Origin: Salinibacterium sp.
GTDB lineage: Bacteria; Actinomycetota; Actinomycetes; Actinomycetales; Microbacteriaceae
Assembly (NCBI GenBank): GCA_025351795.1
Contig: JANXVG010000026.1
Coordinates: 1-64,000 of the forward strand
Direction: 5' to 3'
DNA: 64,000 bases
Positions within the stretch are counted from its first letter, which is position 1, and each line of letters starts with the position of its first letter. Of the stretch, positions 8,082-16,460 are shown piece by piece. The notes beneath the pieces are model-generated. The model was not told where the DNA came from, ran no database searches, and saw nothing but the letters and a program-made list of their open reading frames with translations. The position numbers and the translations under genes were made by a program.

Positions 8082-8780
8082 TCAGGCGTGCACGTAGAGG
8101 TTTGCGCGCTCCAGATCTTCGGCGAAATCTATCTCTACGGCGTACAGGTCTGAGATGTCAACCGTCTCAACGCGCAGCTGGTCGTGGTGGATGGCTAGCT
8201 CGATGGCCCGTTCGAAGTAGTCCTGGTCGGCGACGTGCTTGAGCTGGCGCAGGAGCACTGCTTTATCACCGCTCGCGATGTAGTTGATGCCGATGGCTTC
8301 GCCGAGTGCGTTTTCGACGGACTTGGAGAGCTCCGTGATATGGCCCTCGGCGTCTGTTGTGTACTTGACTTCCTCATCAGACACGCGTGACCTGTTTACC
8401 GCAACGAACGACTGATCACGCGCAATGAGCACTGCAGCGCGATCGAGGGCGATCGGGTCAAACACCACATCGCCGTTCATCCATAACACGCCTCCCGAAG
8501 CTGATGCCTGCAGGGCTCGCATGAGGCTCTTCGAGGTATTGGTTTGGTCATATTGCTCGTTGTACACGTACAGGGCACTGGGGAACGCATCGATGATGTG
8601 CTCAAGCTTGTAGCCGACGACGACGGTGATCTGCGCGTTCGAGCCGAAAGCCCGGTGGATGTTGTCGAACTGTTGGCGCATGATGCTGCGGCCGTCGTTG
8701 AGCTCGGTGAGGGGCTTCGGCAGCGAACGGCCGAGTCGGCTGCCCATCCCGGCCGCCAGAATGACGATCTGCGTGCTTAC
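8082..8780 (-). CDS. Sugar/alcohol-phosphate nucleotidyltransferase lacking a canonical start codon
   Basis: The nucleotidyltransferase signature LAAGMGSRLG followed by PKPL is complete, but its first half lies upstream of the only canonical start in this frame (ATG at 8747, the Met inside the motif). The frame is open back to an in-frame TGA, passing the codons GGA, GAC, CAA, ATC, GTA, AGC, ACG. GAGGAG sits 8 bases before the GTA at 8780-8778, where a GTG would be expected. The enzyme should join a sugar or alcohol phosphate to an NTP; it resembles LicC and inositol-1-phosphate cytidylyltransferases, so a CDP-alcohol product for the nearby phosphotransferase is possible. Either a rare start codon is used, a start mutation has occurred, or there is a base error. 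Using 8747 would remove part of the nucleotide-binding loop. Confidence 0.75.
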   Translation of the reverse strand, partial: VSTQIVILAAGMGSRLGRSLPKPLTELNDGRSIMRQQFDNIHRAFGSNAQITVVVGYKLEHIIDAFPSALYVYNEQYDQTNTSKSLMRALQASASGGVLWMNGDVVFDPIALDRAAVLIARDQSFVAVNRSRVSDEEVKYTTDAEGHITELSKSVENALGEAIGINYIASGDKAVLLRQLKHVADQDYFERAIELAIHHDQLRVETVDISDLYAVEIDFAEDLERANLYVHA

Positions 8781-8969
8781 GATTTGGTCTCCTCAGTGAT
8801 GCTCTCGCCGAGAGGGCAAGCGGTATTTGCCGGCTATTTACCTCAGGGTTGCTGCGTAGACACTCCATCGTGTGTGTCCAACTTTATCGATGCGTCCTGA
8901 CTGTGACGAGGCAATTCGGTGGATGTTGCGGATTCGTGATGCGCACTCGGGTAAGGGTCCACAGATTGG

Positions 8970-8975
8970 TAGGTT
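8970..8975 (+). promoter_or_regulatory. Putative leaderless promoter -10 (TAGGTT)
   Basis: TAGGTT ends 6 bases before the GTG at 8982, which has no good ribosome binding site. This spacing would put the transcription start at the start codon. Confidence 0.45.
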
Positions 8976-8981
8976 TGACCG

Positions 8982-9899
8982 GTGGACAATGAACCCCAGC
9001 CTCGCTCACCGCAGAAGCCAGCGGCGCGGCAAAACGCTCGTCCGTCCGCGACGGCGCGTAAACCTACGGGGCAGCGTAAGTCGGCCGCTCCGCGGAAGGC
9101 GACGTCGGTTTCCGCGAAGTCGGCGACGAAGATCGAGTCCGAGCTGATTCTGTCGATCGTTGGCCTCACCAAGCGCTTCGGCGACACTGTGGCGGTGAAT
9201 GCGATCGACCTCGACGTGCGTGCCGGCTGGTTCTTCGGCATTGTCGGCCCCAACGGCGCAGGCAAGACCACGACGCTTTCCATGATCACCGGGCTTCTGC
9301 GTCCGACATTCGGCACCGTCTCCGTTCACGGGGCAGATGTGTGGAGCAATCCGGAAGTAGCCAAGCGCAACATGGGGGTGCTTCCCGACCGGCTGCGTCT
9401 GTTCGACCGCCTCACCGGCAGCCAGCTGCTCTACTACTCCGGTGTGCTGCGAGGGCTGACCCCCGACGTGGTCCGCGAACGCACGGCAGATCTCGCCGCG
9501 GCGTTCGGCCTCGACGATGCACTGGGGCGCTTGGTGACGGACTACTCCGCTGGCATGACCAAAAAAGTTGCGCTCGCTGCATCCATGATTCATTCCCCGC
9601 GACTGCTCGTGCTTGACGAACCCTTCGAGTCGGTGGATCCGGTTTCGGCCGCCAACGTCACCGAGATTCTGAAGAAGTACGCGGCATCAGGCGGAACGGT
9701 GGTGCTCTCGAGTCACAGCATGGATCTCGTGCAGCGCATCTGCGACCACGTGGCAGTGATTGTGAACGGCGAGATCCTGGCGAACGGCACAATGGATGAG
9801 GTTCGTGCCGGTGAGTCCCTTGAAGACCGGTTCGTTGAACTGGCTGGCGGACGTAGGGCTGCGGAGGGCATGGAGTGGTTGCACAGCTTCTCCGGTTAA
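8982..9899 (+). CDS. ABC-2 type exporter ATP-binding protein
   Basis: ATPase of 305 aa for an ABC exporter of unknown substrate, working with the membrane protein encoded next. A basic Ser/Ala/Pro/Lys-rich extension of about 50 residues precedes the ATPase domain. Visible are Walker A (VGPNGAGKTTT), the signature YSAGMTKKVALA, Walker B (LLVLDEPFESVD) and the switch His in VLSSHSMDL. The start is GTG at 8982 with a -10-like element 6 bases ahead. Its last 25 bases overlap the permease gene, indicating coupled translation. It differs from the TagH-type ATPase at 6406-7164 and is on the opposite strand. Confidence 0.87.
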   Translation: MDNEPQPRSPQKPAARQNARPSATARKPTGQRKSAAPRKATSVSAKSATKIESELILSIVGLTKRFGDTVAVNAIDLDVRAGWFFGIVGPNGAGKTTTLSMITGLLRPTFGTVSVHGADVWSNPEVAKRNMGVLPDRLRLFDRLTGSQLLYYSGVLRGLTPDVVRERTADLAAAFGLDDALGRLVTDYSAGMTKKVALAASMIHSPRLLVLDEPFESVDPVSAANVTEILKKYAASGGTVVLSSHSMDLVQRICDHVAVIVNGEILANGTMDEVRAGESLEDRFVELAGGRRAAEGMEWLHSFSG

Positions 9900-11449
9900 A
9901 GCTGCAGCTGCTTGCCAACGCGTTCCGGCGTCGGCCGCTGCAGCTCGTCGGCATGCTCTTGTCCCTGCTCTACGGCATGGGGTTCGCGTTGGTCATTGTC
10001 GTTGGACTCGTTCTGCTGCGCGGGGTAGACCCGATGATCGCCCGCAGCATCGTGGTGTCGTGCGGCAGCGGGGCAGTACTCGGATTCTTCCTGTTACCGC
10101 TCGCATTTGGCGTAGATGACACTGTGGACGCGCGCAAGTTCGCCGTGTTGGGGATTGCGACGACCAAGCTCTCGGCCGGGCTATTGGTAGCTGCGCTGCT
10201 GAGCGTGCCGTCGCTCGTCATCACGACCGTTGCGCTCACGCAGATTGTCACCTGGAGTCGTGGTGTGCTCCCCACTGTTCTGGCCATCCTCTCCGGCGGG
10301 TTGATCGTGGCGACCTGCGTCATCGGTGCGCGGGTTTCGACCGCCATCGCAGCATTCTTGCTGTCATCTCGCCGAGCACGGGATACAACGGGCATCATCT
10401 CGGTGATCCTGGTGGTTGCTCTCGCCCCGGCCTTCATCTACCTCGCTTCCGTGGATTGGTCATTCAACGGTCTCAATGTGCTCGCGCGCATCGCGAACGC
10501 TGCAAGCTGGACTCCGCTCGGTGCCGTCTGGGCTGCCCCGGCGGATGCCGCAGTGGGCAGCGTGGGCACGGCGTGGCTCAAGCTACTCATCGCGATCGCT
10601 TTCGTCGGCCTCCTGTGGCTCGGGTGGCGCGCACTTACGGCCAAGATGCTCGTCACGCCACAACGCCAGGCCGTGGTTAAGACGATTACCGGGCTCGGCT
10701 GGTTCGGCCGTTTTCGGGGAACGCCGACCGGGGCGATCGCAGCGCGCAGTCTTATCTACTGGAGCAGGGATGCGCGCTATCGCGTCTCACTCATCATCGT
10801 GCCGATCGTGCCCATTCTGCCCGTGGTGGCACTTGCGATCGCGGGGGTGCATACGACCCTGCTCGCACTCGTGCCCGTGCCGATCATGCTGTTGTTCCTC
10901 GCTTGGTCGACGCTTCACAACGACGTGGCGTACGACGACACCGCCGTGTGGCTGCATCTCGCCTCGGGCACGACAGGTCGGCAGGATCGCTGGGGCCGCG
11001 CCATCCCGGTGCTTCTGGTCGGCCTTCCTCTCGCGATCGTCGGTTCGCTGGTGAGCACTCAAATCTGGGGCAATTGGCAATGGTTCCCGTCGATCTTTGG
11101 ACTGAACGTCTGCATCCTGTTCACCGGCATTGGGCTGTCGAGCCTGATCTCGGTGCGCTTCCCCTACCCGGTCGTGAAGCCGGGCGATAGCCCATTCGCG
11201 CAGCCGCAAGCGAGCGGCACGGCATCATCGCTCATCCAATCGCTGTCGTTCTTCGCGTTGTTGCTACTCGCTGTTCCCGTGATCGGGTTGGCTGCACTTG
11301 GCGCGCTGGGGGATCCGCTGTGGCATGTCGCAGCTCTCGGCGCAGGGCTCGCGATCGGGCTGGCGGGGCTTTTCGGTGGTGTCGGATGGGGTGGTCGTGT
11401 TTTCGATCGACGCGCACCAGAGCTGCTTGAGTTCACGGCGCGGAATTAG
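9875..11449 (+). CDS. Multi-pass membrane protein, ABC-2 type exporter subunit
   Basis: Protein of 524 aa with about twelve to fourteen predicted hydrophobic helices, for example LVGMLLSLLYGMGFALVIVV and FFALLLLAVPVIGLAALGAL. A cytoplasmic loop of basic residues lies near the middle (TPQRQAVVKTITGLGWFGRF). It overlaps the 3' end of the ATPase gene and is the likely permease partner; large actinobacterial ABC-2 permeases of this size are common. The GTG at 9875 gives the overlap; no stronger start lies close by. Substrate unknown. Confidence 0.8.
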   Translation: MVAQLLRLKLQLLANAFRRRPLQLVGMLLSLLYGMGFALVIVVGLVLLRGVDPMIARSIVVSCGSGAVLGFFLLPLAFGVDDTVDARKFAVLGIATTKLSAGLLVAALLSVPSLVITTVALTQIVTWSRGVLPTVLAILSGGLIVATCVIGARVSTAIAAFLLSSRRARDTTGIISVILVVALAPAFIYLASVDWSFNGLNVLARIANAASWTPLGAVWAAPADAAVGSVGTAWLKLLIAIAFVGLLWLGWRALTAKMLVTPQRQAVVKTITGLGWFGRFRGTPTGAIAARSLIYWSRDARYRVSLIIVPIVPILPVVALAIAGVHTTLLALVPVPIMLLFLAWSTLHNDVAYDDTAVWLHLASGTTGRQDRWGRAIPVLLVGLPLAIVGSLVSTQIWGNWQWFPSIFGLNVCILFTGIGLSSLISVRFPYPVVKPGDSPFAQPQASGTASSLIQSLSFFALLLLAVPVIGLAALGALGDPLWHVAALGAGLAIGLAGLFGGVGWGGRVFDRRAPELLEFTARN

Positions 11450-11452
11450 AAT
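11447..11452 (+). promoter_or_regulatory. Putative leaderless promoter -10 (TAGAAT)
   Basis: TAGAAT overlaps the stop codon of the permease gene and ends 6 bases before the ATG at 11459 of the DUF3039 gene, matching the spacing of other leaderless candidates in this window. Confidence 0.45.
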
Positions 11453-11458
11453 CGATGC

Positions 11459-11785
11459 ATGGCTGCTCCCCACCGCATTGACATCCGATCCTTCGAATTG
11501 TCCACGACCGGTGGTGTCGGCCCAGATACCTCTGGACCGCTGTACGGCGGTGGCACCGACACGCTCGAGCGCGAACTCGAGGAACTGCGCACCCGCGAAC
11601 AGGTCGAAGAAGGAGACCACGAAAAGTTCTCCCACTACGCACCGAAGAACAAGATCATGGAGTCGGCGCTCAGTGGCACCCCTGTGCTCGCGCTCTGTGG
11701 CAAACTCTGGGTACCCACACGCGACCCCGAAAAGTTTCCGGTATGCCCCTCGTGTAAAGAGATCTACGAAGGGTTGACAAGCTAG
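11459..11785 (+). CDS. DUF3039 domain protein
   Basis: Small protein of 108 aa of the actinobacterial DUF3039 family. The C-terminal half has the family's conserved block: HEKFSHY, a Lys-rich turn, TPVLALCGKLWVP, RDPEKFPVCPSCKEIYE. The three Cys (one in ALCGK, two in CPSC) suggest a metal-binding site, probably zinc; that is inference. The N-terminal 50 residues are acidic and look flexible. It converges on pncB with a 4-base overlap of the two 3' ends. The molecular function of the family is not known to me. Confidence 0.85.
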   Translation: MAAPHRIDIRSFELSTTGGVGPDTSGPLYGGGTDTLERELEELRTREQVEEGDHEKFSHYAPKNKIMESALSGTPVLALCGKLWVPTRDPEKFPVCPSCKEIYEGLTS

Positions 11786-13077
11786 GCGTACACCGTTGGG
11801 ATGACCGGCTCGCCACGACCGAGACGGAACGCGTCTGCCGGTAACTCCGCGATCGACGCCGTGTGGTGTTGGCGAGCGAGAGCGGTTCCGGCCACCCCCA
11901 GATATCGTTCGTCGGCGACACCGTTGACGACGAGCGGCACGAGGAGTGCCCGCTCGGCCGTCGAGGTGCTCGAGGGCTCGTTGACGTAGATCGTTTCGGC
12001 CGAAGCGATTCCCGAGGTGTTAAGCGTGCGCACGGGATACTTGCGACCGCCAACAGTGGCCTTCGCCGCCGACCTCTTGGCGACGCTCACCCAGGTGCCG
12101 GCGTCATTCGTGCGCGCGACGAGTTTGTAGATCATGCCGGCGGCAGGAAAGCCGGAGCCGGTGACTACCGAGGTTCCGACCCCATATGAGTCGACCGGTG
12201 CTGCGCGCAGTGCAGCGATCGTGTATTCGTCGAGGTCATTGGTCACGGTGATGCGGGTGTGTGTTGCGCCGAGAGAATCCAGCTGTCGTCGCACGGCAGA
12301 GACTTGCGTTGGCAGATCGCCCGAGTCGATGCGCACCGCGCCGAGTGCTGTGCCAGCCACCTTCACGGCGAGTTCGACTGCGGTGGGAATGTCGTAGGTG
12401 TCTACGAGCAATGTTGTGCCGGGGCCGAGGCTACTCACTTGCGCTCGAAACGCCTCCTCCTCGGTGTCATGAAGGAGCGTGAACGAGTGTGCGGCCGTGC
12501 CCATTGTCGGAATGTTCCAACGCCGACCAGCCTCGAGGTTGCTTGTGGCGCCGAAGCCGGCGATGTACGCGGCACGGGCGGCGGCGACCGCAGAGTGCTC
12601 ACTCGCGCGACGCGAACCCATCTCGGCTAGCGGGCGGCCATCCGCTGCTGACACCATGCGGGCTGCCGCGCTCGCGACGGCCGTGTCGTAGTTGAGCACG
12701 CTGAGGGCGAGTGTTTCGAGAATCACCGCCTCGGCGAATGTACCCTCGACCACGAGAATCGGGGAGCCCGGAAAGTAGATGTCGCCCTCGTGGTATCCCC
12801 AGATGTTACCGGTGAAGCGATAGCGTGCGAGCCAGTCAATTGTGGCAGTGTCGACGATGGCATTATCGCGTAGGTAGGCGAGTTGTTCATCTTCGAAGCG
12901 AAAGTTCGCGATCGCCTCCAAGAGGCGCCCAGTTCCCGCGACCACGCCGTAGCGGCGGCCATCGGGTAGGCGCCTCGCGAAGACCTCAAAGATGCACGCC
13001 CGCGAGGCCCGCCCGCTCTCCAGCGCTGCGTCCAGCATGGTGAGTTCATAGCGGTCGGTCAGCAGCGCTGTACTCAT
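11782..13077 (-). CDS. pncB: Nicotinate phosphoribosyltransferase
   Basis: Cytoplasmic enzyme of the NAD salvage (Preiss-Handler) pathway, joining nicotinate and PRPP to give nicotinate mononucleotide. The length (431 aa) and the conserved segments fit the family: [15 protein letters not shown] at the N terminus, the central GTAAHSF with its His, LLVDTYDIP, and the phosphate-binding VRIDSGDLP. The start is ATG at 13077. It faces the murI gene divergently across 57 bases. No other NAD salvage gene is adjacent. Confidence 0.92.
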   Translation of the reverse strand: MSTALLTDRYELTMLDAALESGRASRACIFEVFARRLPDGRRYGVVAGTGRLLEAIANFRFEDEQLAYLRDNAIVDTATIDWLARYRFTGNIWGYHEGDIYFPGSPILVVEGTFAEAVILETLALSVLNYDTAVASAAARMVSAADGRPLAEMGSRRASEHSAVAAARAAYIAGFGATSNLEAGRRWNIPTMGTAAHSFTLLHDTEEEAFRAQVSSLGPGTTLLVDTYDIPTAVELAVKVAGTALGAVRIDSGDLPTQVSAVRRQLDSLGATHTRITVTNDLDEYTIAALRAAPVDSYGVGTSVVTGSGFPAAGMIYKLVARTNDAGTWVSVAKRSAAKATVGGRKYPVRTLNTSGIASAETIYVNEPSSTSTAERALLVPLVVNGVADERYLGVAGTALARQHHTASIAELPADAFRLGRGEPVIPTVYA

Positions 13078-13120
13078 AGTCTCGAGAATAGCGGCGACGT
13101 CGAGGCGAATCGGCGCCGAC

Positions 13121-13126
13121 TACAGT
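13121..13126 (+). promoter_or_regulatory. Putative leaderless promoter -10 (TACAGT) of murI
   Basis: TACAGT ends 8 bases before the GTG at 13135, which lacks a ribosome binding site. Confidence 0.4.
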
Positions 13127-13134
13127 TGAGTCTC

Positions 13135-13977
13135 GTGAGTGAAGCGCCGATCGGAGTCTTCGACAGTGGGGTCGGCGGGCTCACCGTAGCTCGCGCCATT
13201 ATCGACCAGTTGCCGCGCGAATCTATGGTTTACGTCGGAGACACCGCCCACTCGCCGTACGGTCCAAAACCGATCGCAGAGGTGCGCGGCTACGCGCTCG
13301 CGGTCATGGACGACCTGGTGGCCCACGGCGTAAAGCTCCTCGTGATCGCCTGCAACACAGCATCTGCCGCAATGTTGCGGGATGCCAGGGAGCGCTTCAC
13401 CGATGGGTACGGAATTCCGGTCGTCGAGGTCATCCAGCCCGCAGTGCGCGCCGCGGTAAGACAGACGCGTAACAGGCGCGTCGGCGTGATTGGCACTGTT
13501 GGCACGATTAAGTCACAGGCATATGAAGACGCGTTTGCCGCGGCATCCGACCTTGAATTATTCGCTCAGGCGTGCCCTCGATTCGTAGAGTTTGTCGAGT
13601 CCGGCATCACGAGCGGGCCCGAGCTATTCGCGGTTGCCGACGAATATCTAGCACCGTTGCGAGATGCCGGTATCGATACTCTCGTGCTCGGTTGCACCCA
13701 CTATCCGCTGATGTCTGCGGCTATTCAATATGTCGTTGGTTCAGAGGTGACACTGGTATCAAGCGCGAACGAGACGGCCAATGATGTGTACCGCACCCTG
13801 GTGAAGCACGACCTTGAACGCCGGGCGACGGCGGCAGCGACCTACACTTTTGAAGCCACTGGCCCAGATACCGCGGCTTTCAAGCGCCTCGCCTCGCGTT
13901 TCCTCGGCCCAGAGGTAGTGCGCGTGCAAAACTTCGACACGGGCTCCATCGCAGTGCCCAGAAATGAGAGAGCATGA
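13135..13977 (+). CDS. murI: Glutamate racemase
   Basis: Converts L- to D-glutamate for peptidoglycan (280 aa). The two catalytic Cys are in their expected motifs: ACNTASA in the first half and LGCTHYPL in the second; the N-terminal [13 protein letters not shown] and GDTAHSPYG are also typical. A TTG at 13126 would add three residues, but the GTG at 13135 gives the usual N terminus and fits the -10 element just upstream. The 3' end overlaps the rph start (ATGA), so murI, rph and probably rdgB are co-transcribed, a common actinobacterial order. Confidence 0.95.
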   Translation: MSEAPIGVFDSGVGGLTVARAIIDQLPRESMVYVGDTAHSPYGPKPIAEVRGYALAVMDDLVAHGVKLLVIACNTASAAMLRDARERFTDGYGIPVVEVIQPAVRAAVRQTRNRRVGVIGTVGTIKSQAYEDAFAAASDLELFAQACPRFVEFVESGITSGPELFAVADEYLAPLRDAGIDTLVLGCTHYPLMSAAIQYVVGSEVTLVSSANETANDVYRTLVKHDLERRATAAATYTFEATGPDTAAFKRLASRFLGPEVVRVQNFDTGSIAVPRNERA

Positions 13978-14714
13978 CCCACACCGACATCATTCGCGCT
14001 GACGGCCGCGAGGCCAATGAACTTCGGCCGGTGACGATCGAGCGTGGCTGGAGTGAGCAAGCCGAGGGCAGCGCACTCATCTCGTTTGGCAAGACGAAGG
14101 TGCTGTGTACGGCGAGCTTCACGAACGGCGTGCCGCGCTGGCTCACCGGCAAGGGACGAGGCTGGATCACGGCCGAGTACGCAATGCTGCCGCGCGCAAC
14201 CAACGATCGCAACGACCGTGAGTCTGTAAAGGGTCGCATCGGGGGTCGCACCCACGAGATTTCGCGGCTGATTGGTCGGTCGCTTCGCGCGGTGATCGAC
14301 ACCAAGGCCCTCGGCGAGAACACGATCGTCATCGACTGCGATGTACTGCAGGCTGACGGTGGAACGCGAACGGCAGCCATCACGGGCGCCTACGTGGCGC
14401 TCGCCGACGCGATCGAGTGGGCTCGCACGAAAAAGTTCATTGGGCAGAACTCGAAGCCGCTCATCGACTCGGTCGCGGCCGTGAGTGTGGGAATCGTCGG
14501 CGGCACCGCGCTCCTCGACCTCGCCTACGTCGAAGACGTGCGCGCCGAGACCGACATGAACGTCGTCGTCACCGGTCGCGGCCTGTTCGTCGAGGTGCAG
14601 GGTACCGCGGAGGGTGCCCCGTTCGACCGCAGCGAGCTCAATGCCCTGCTCGACCTTGCGCTCGGCGGAACCGCAGACCTCACGAAACTGCAGGTCGCCG
14701 CACTAGCCGACTGA
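13974..14714 (+). CDS. rph: Ribonuclease PH
   Basis: Phosphorolytic 3'-5' exoribonuclease that trims tRNA 3' ends (246 aa, normal length). Visible are the N-terminal [15 protein letters not shown], the RNA-binding [34 protein letters not shown] and the phosphate-site region [15 protein letters not shown]-like segment (here [19 protein letters not shown]). It overlaps murI by 4 bases and lies about 155 bases before rdgB; the rph-rdgB pairing is conserved in many bacteria. Confidence 0.95.
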   Translation: MTHTDIIRADGREANELRPVTIERGWSEQAEGSALISFGKTKVLCTASFTNGVPRWLTGKGRGWITAEYAMLPRATNDRNDRESVKGRIGGRTHEISRLIGRSLRAVIDTKALGENTIVIDCDVLQADGGTRTAAITGAYVALADAIEWARTKKFIGQNSKPLIDSVAAVSVGIVGGTALLDLAYVEDVRAETDMNVVVTGRGLFVEVQGTAEGAPFDRSELNALLDLALGGTADLTKLQVAALAD

Positions 14715-14834
14715 CGGGTCCATCGGCGGCATCCGCCGGTGAGCGGTGGGATGCGCGCCGAATGCGGTAGCCGGGTCGTCGGGTCGTCGTTAACTTTACT
14801 GGTAGCGTCTGGTCATTGTCGGATTGGAGTAGCT

Positions 14835-14873
14835 GTGAAGAAGACAATCGCCGTCGTCAGTTCGTCACCGTGA
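14835..14873 (+). CDS. Possible 12-codon leader ORF upstream of rdgB
   Basis: A GTG at 14835, 5 bases after GGAG, opens a 12-codon frame (MKKTIAVVSSSP) whose TGA stop overlaps the rdgB GTG start in the arrangement GTGA. rdgB itself has no clear ribosome binding site, so this frame could deliver ribosomes to it by translational coupling. It may equally be chance. Confidence 0.3.
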   Translation: MKKTIAVVSSSP

Positions 14874-15448
14874 AGTTAGTTCTGGCTACCCACAATGCAC
14901 ACAAGGTGGAAGAGCTGAAGAGGATCCTCGGTGACCGCCTCGAGGGAATCGAGCTCGTCGGCTACGACGGGCCGGAGCCGATCGAGGATGGGGAAACCTT
15001 CGAGGCGAACGCGTTGATCAAAGCGCGGGCGGCCGCTATCCACACCGGGCTGCCAGCGATCGCAGACGATTCCGGCATCTCGGTGGATGCGCTGGGTGGC
15101 GCGCCCGGCATCCACTCGGCGAGGTACGCCGGCACCCGCAACGACGCGGAGAACGTGGCTCTGCTGCTGGCGAACCTCGGCAACCGGGTAGACCGCAATG
15201 CCCGGTTCACCTGCGCAGCCGCGTTCGTGTTCGGGGCGGTTGAGCGCGTCACCGTCGGCATCTGGCCTGGCGCCGTGCTGCACGAGACCGCCGGGGCTGG
15301 GGGCTTTGGCTACGACCCGATCTTCACGCCGGCCGGGTTATCGGTGAGCTCTGCCGAACTTCGCGCGGATGAGAAGAATGCGATCAGCCACCGAGCAATC
15401 GCTTTCGGTGAACTCGTCGAGATTATCCGGCCACTCCTGCTCCGCTGA
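14870..15448 (+). CDS. rdgB: RdgB/HAM1-type non-canonical purine NTP pyrophosphatase
   Basis: Cleaves dITP, XTP and ITP to monophosphates, keeping deaminated purines out of DNA (192 aa). Typical motifs are LVLATHNAHKVEELK at the N terminus, ETFEANALIKA, AIADDSGISVDALGGAPG with the catalytic Asp, HSARYAG, and GGFGYDPIF. The GTG at 14870 was chosen because the family starts directly before LVLATHN; an in-frame TTG at 14816 would add 18 residues with no homology. It follows rph on the same strand. A 12-codon frame that overlaps this start may couple its translation. Confidence 0.93.
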   Translation: MKLVLATHNAHKVEELKRILGDRLEGIELVGYDGPEPIEDGETFEANALIKARAAAIHTGLPAIADDSGISVDALGGAPGIHSARYAGTRNDAENVALLLANLGNRVDRNARFTCAAAFVFGAVERVTVGIWPGAVLHETAGAGGFGYDPIFTPAGLSVSSAELRADEKNAISHRAIAFGELVEIIRPLLLR

Positions 15449-15513
15449 TCCGCGCGTGCGGATGATAACGACCCTCATTCCTATCTGGGTCGATCCCGTG
15501 GTCGGGGCTGCGG

Positions 15514-15530
15514 CCGAGGCATAGCCTTGG
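15514..15530. promoter_or_regulatory. Imperfect palindrome over the -10 element of the metal-transport operon
   Basis: CCGAGGC at 15514-15520 and GCCTTGG at 15524-15530 form an inverted repeat with one mismatch and a 3-base centre. It covers a TAGCCT -10-like element (15522-15527) that ends 6 bases before the ATG at 15534. A repressor bound here would block the promoter. The DtxR/MntR-like regulator encoded in the same operon is an obvious candidate, but this is inference. Confidence 0.4.
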
Positions 15531-15533
15531 CTC

Positions 15534-16451
15534 ATGGCACATGACGAGCGAGGCCACTCGCACTCGAGCGCCAATCGTCGTCGGCTGGCTATCGCAATCG
15601 CGATCATCGCGGTCTTCCTCGTGGTGGAAGTGGTTGGAGCATTCCTTTCCGGGTCGCTGGCGCTTCTCGCGGATGCTGGGCACATGGTGTCTGACCTCCT
15701 CGCGCTCGTCGTCGCGCTCGTCGCAACGGGTATTGCCGCACGACCGGCCACCGACCGCCAGACGTTTGGGTACCAGCGGGCTGAGGTTCTCGGTGCACTG
15801 TTCAACGGGCTGCTGCTCGTGGTCGTGGCCGTTGTCGTCGCCATTGAAGCAACTGGGCGGCTGTTTTCGGCCACGGACAGCCTCGTACAGGGCACTCCGC
15901 TGCTCGTGATCGCGGTCACCGGACTCACGGCGAACATCGTCGTGATGCTTATACTGCGTGCGGGCGCTCAGACCTCGATCAACCTACGCGCTGCATACCT
16001 GGAAGTGCTCGGCGATATGTTCGGGTCGATCGCGACGATCGTGGCGGCCGTGGTAATCCTGTTGACGGGATTCGAGAAAGCGGATGCCATCGCATCCCTG
16101 CTCATCGCAGCGATCATCGTGCCGAGGGCAACCAGTCTGCTGCGCGATGTGGTGCGGGTACTCAGTGAGGCTGCGCCGAAGGATACGAGCGTTGCCGAGA
16201 TTCGGCACCACATTCTCGAAACCCGCGGTGTCGTGGGTGTACACGACGTGCACGTCTGGGCGATCACGAGTGGTGCGCCGGTGTTCTCGGCACACGTGAT
16301 TGTCAATCGCAGTGTTTTTGCGGAGGGCCGCACCGGCGCGCTGCTCGATGAACTAGGTGCGTGCCTCACCGACCACTTTGATGTGGCCCACTCCACTTTT
16401 CAACTTGAGCCCGTCGAGCATGCGGCGCATGAAGATCGACACCACGACTAG
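15534..16451 (+). CDS. Cation diffusion facilitator (CDF) metal exporter
   Basis: Membrane metal/proton antiporter of the CzcD-like CDF family (305 aa, six helices plus a cytoplasmic domain). The N terminus is His-rich (HDERGHSHSS) and so is the C terminus (HAAHEDRHHD). The helix-2 metal site HMVSD is normal, but the helix-5 site reads EVLGD where zinc-type members usually have His (HxxxD). This may alter metal preference, for example toward manganese. The downstream Nramp transporter and DtxR/MntR-like regulator support a role in Mn or Zn balance. Translation may be leaderless; see the palindrome at 15514-15530. Confidence 0.9.
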   Translation: MAHDERGHSHSSANRRRLAIAIAIIAVFLVVEVVGAFLSGSLALLADAGHMVSDLLALVVALVATGIAARPATDRQTFGYQRAEVLGALFNGLLLVVVAVVVAIEATGRLFSATDSLVQGTPLLVIAVTGLTANIVVMLILRAGAQTSINLRAAYLEVLGDMFGSIATIVAAVVILLTGFEKADAIASLLIAAIIVPRATSLLRDVVRVLSEAAPKDTSVAEIRHHILETRGVVGVHDVHVWAITSGAPVFSAHVIVNRSVFAEGRTGALLDELGACLTDHFDVAHSTFQLEPVEHAAHEDRHHD

Positions 16452-16454
16452 AAT
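16449..16454 (+). promoter_or_regulatory. Putative leaderless promoter -10 (TAGAAT) of the Nramp gene
   Basis: TAGAAT overlaps the CDF stop codon and ends 6 bases before the GTG at 16461. It could give the transporter and regulator a second promoter inside the operon. Confidence 0.4.
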
Positions 16455-16460
16455 TTCGGT

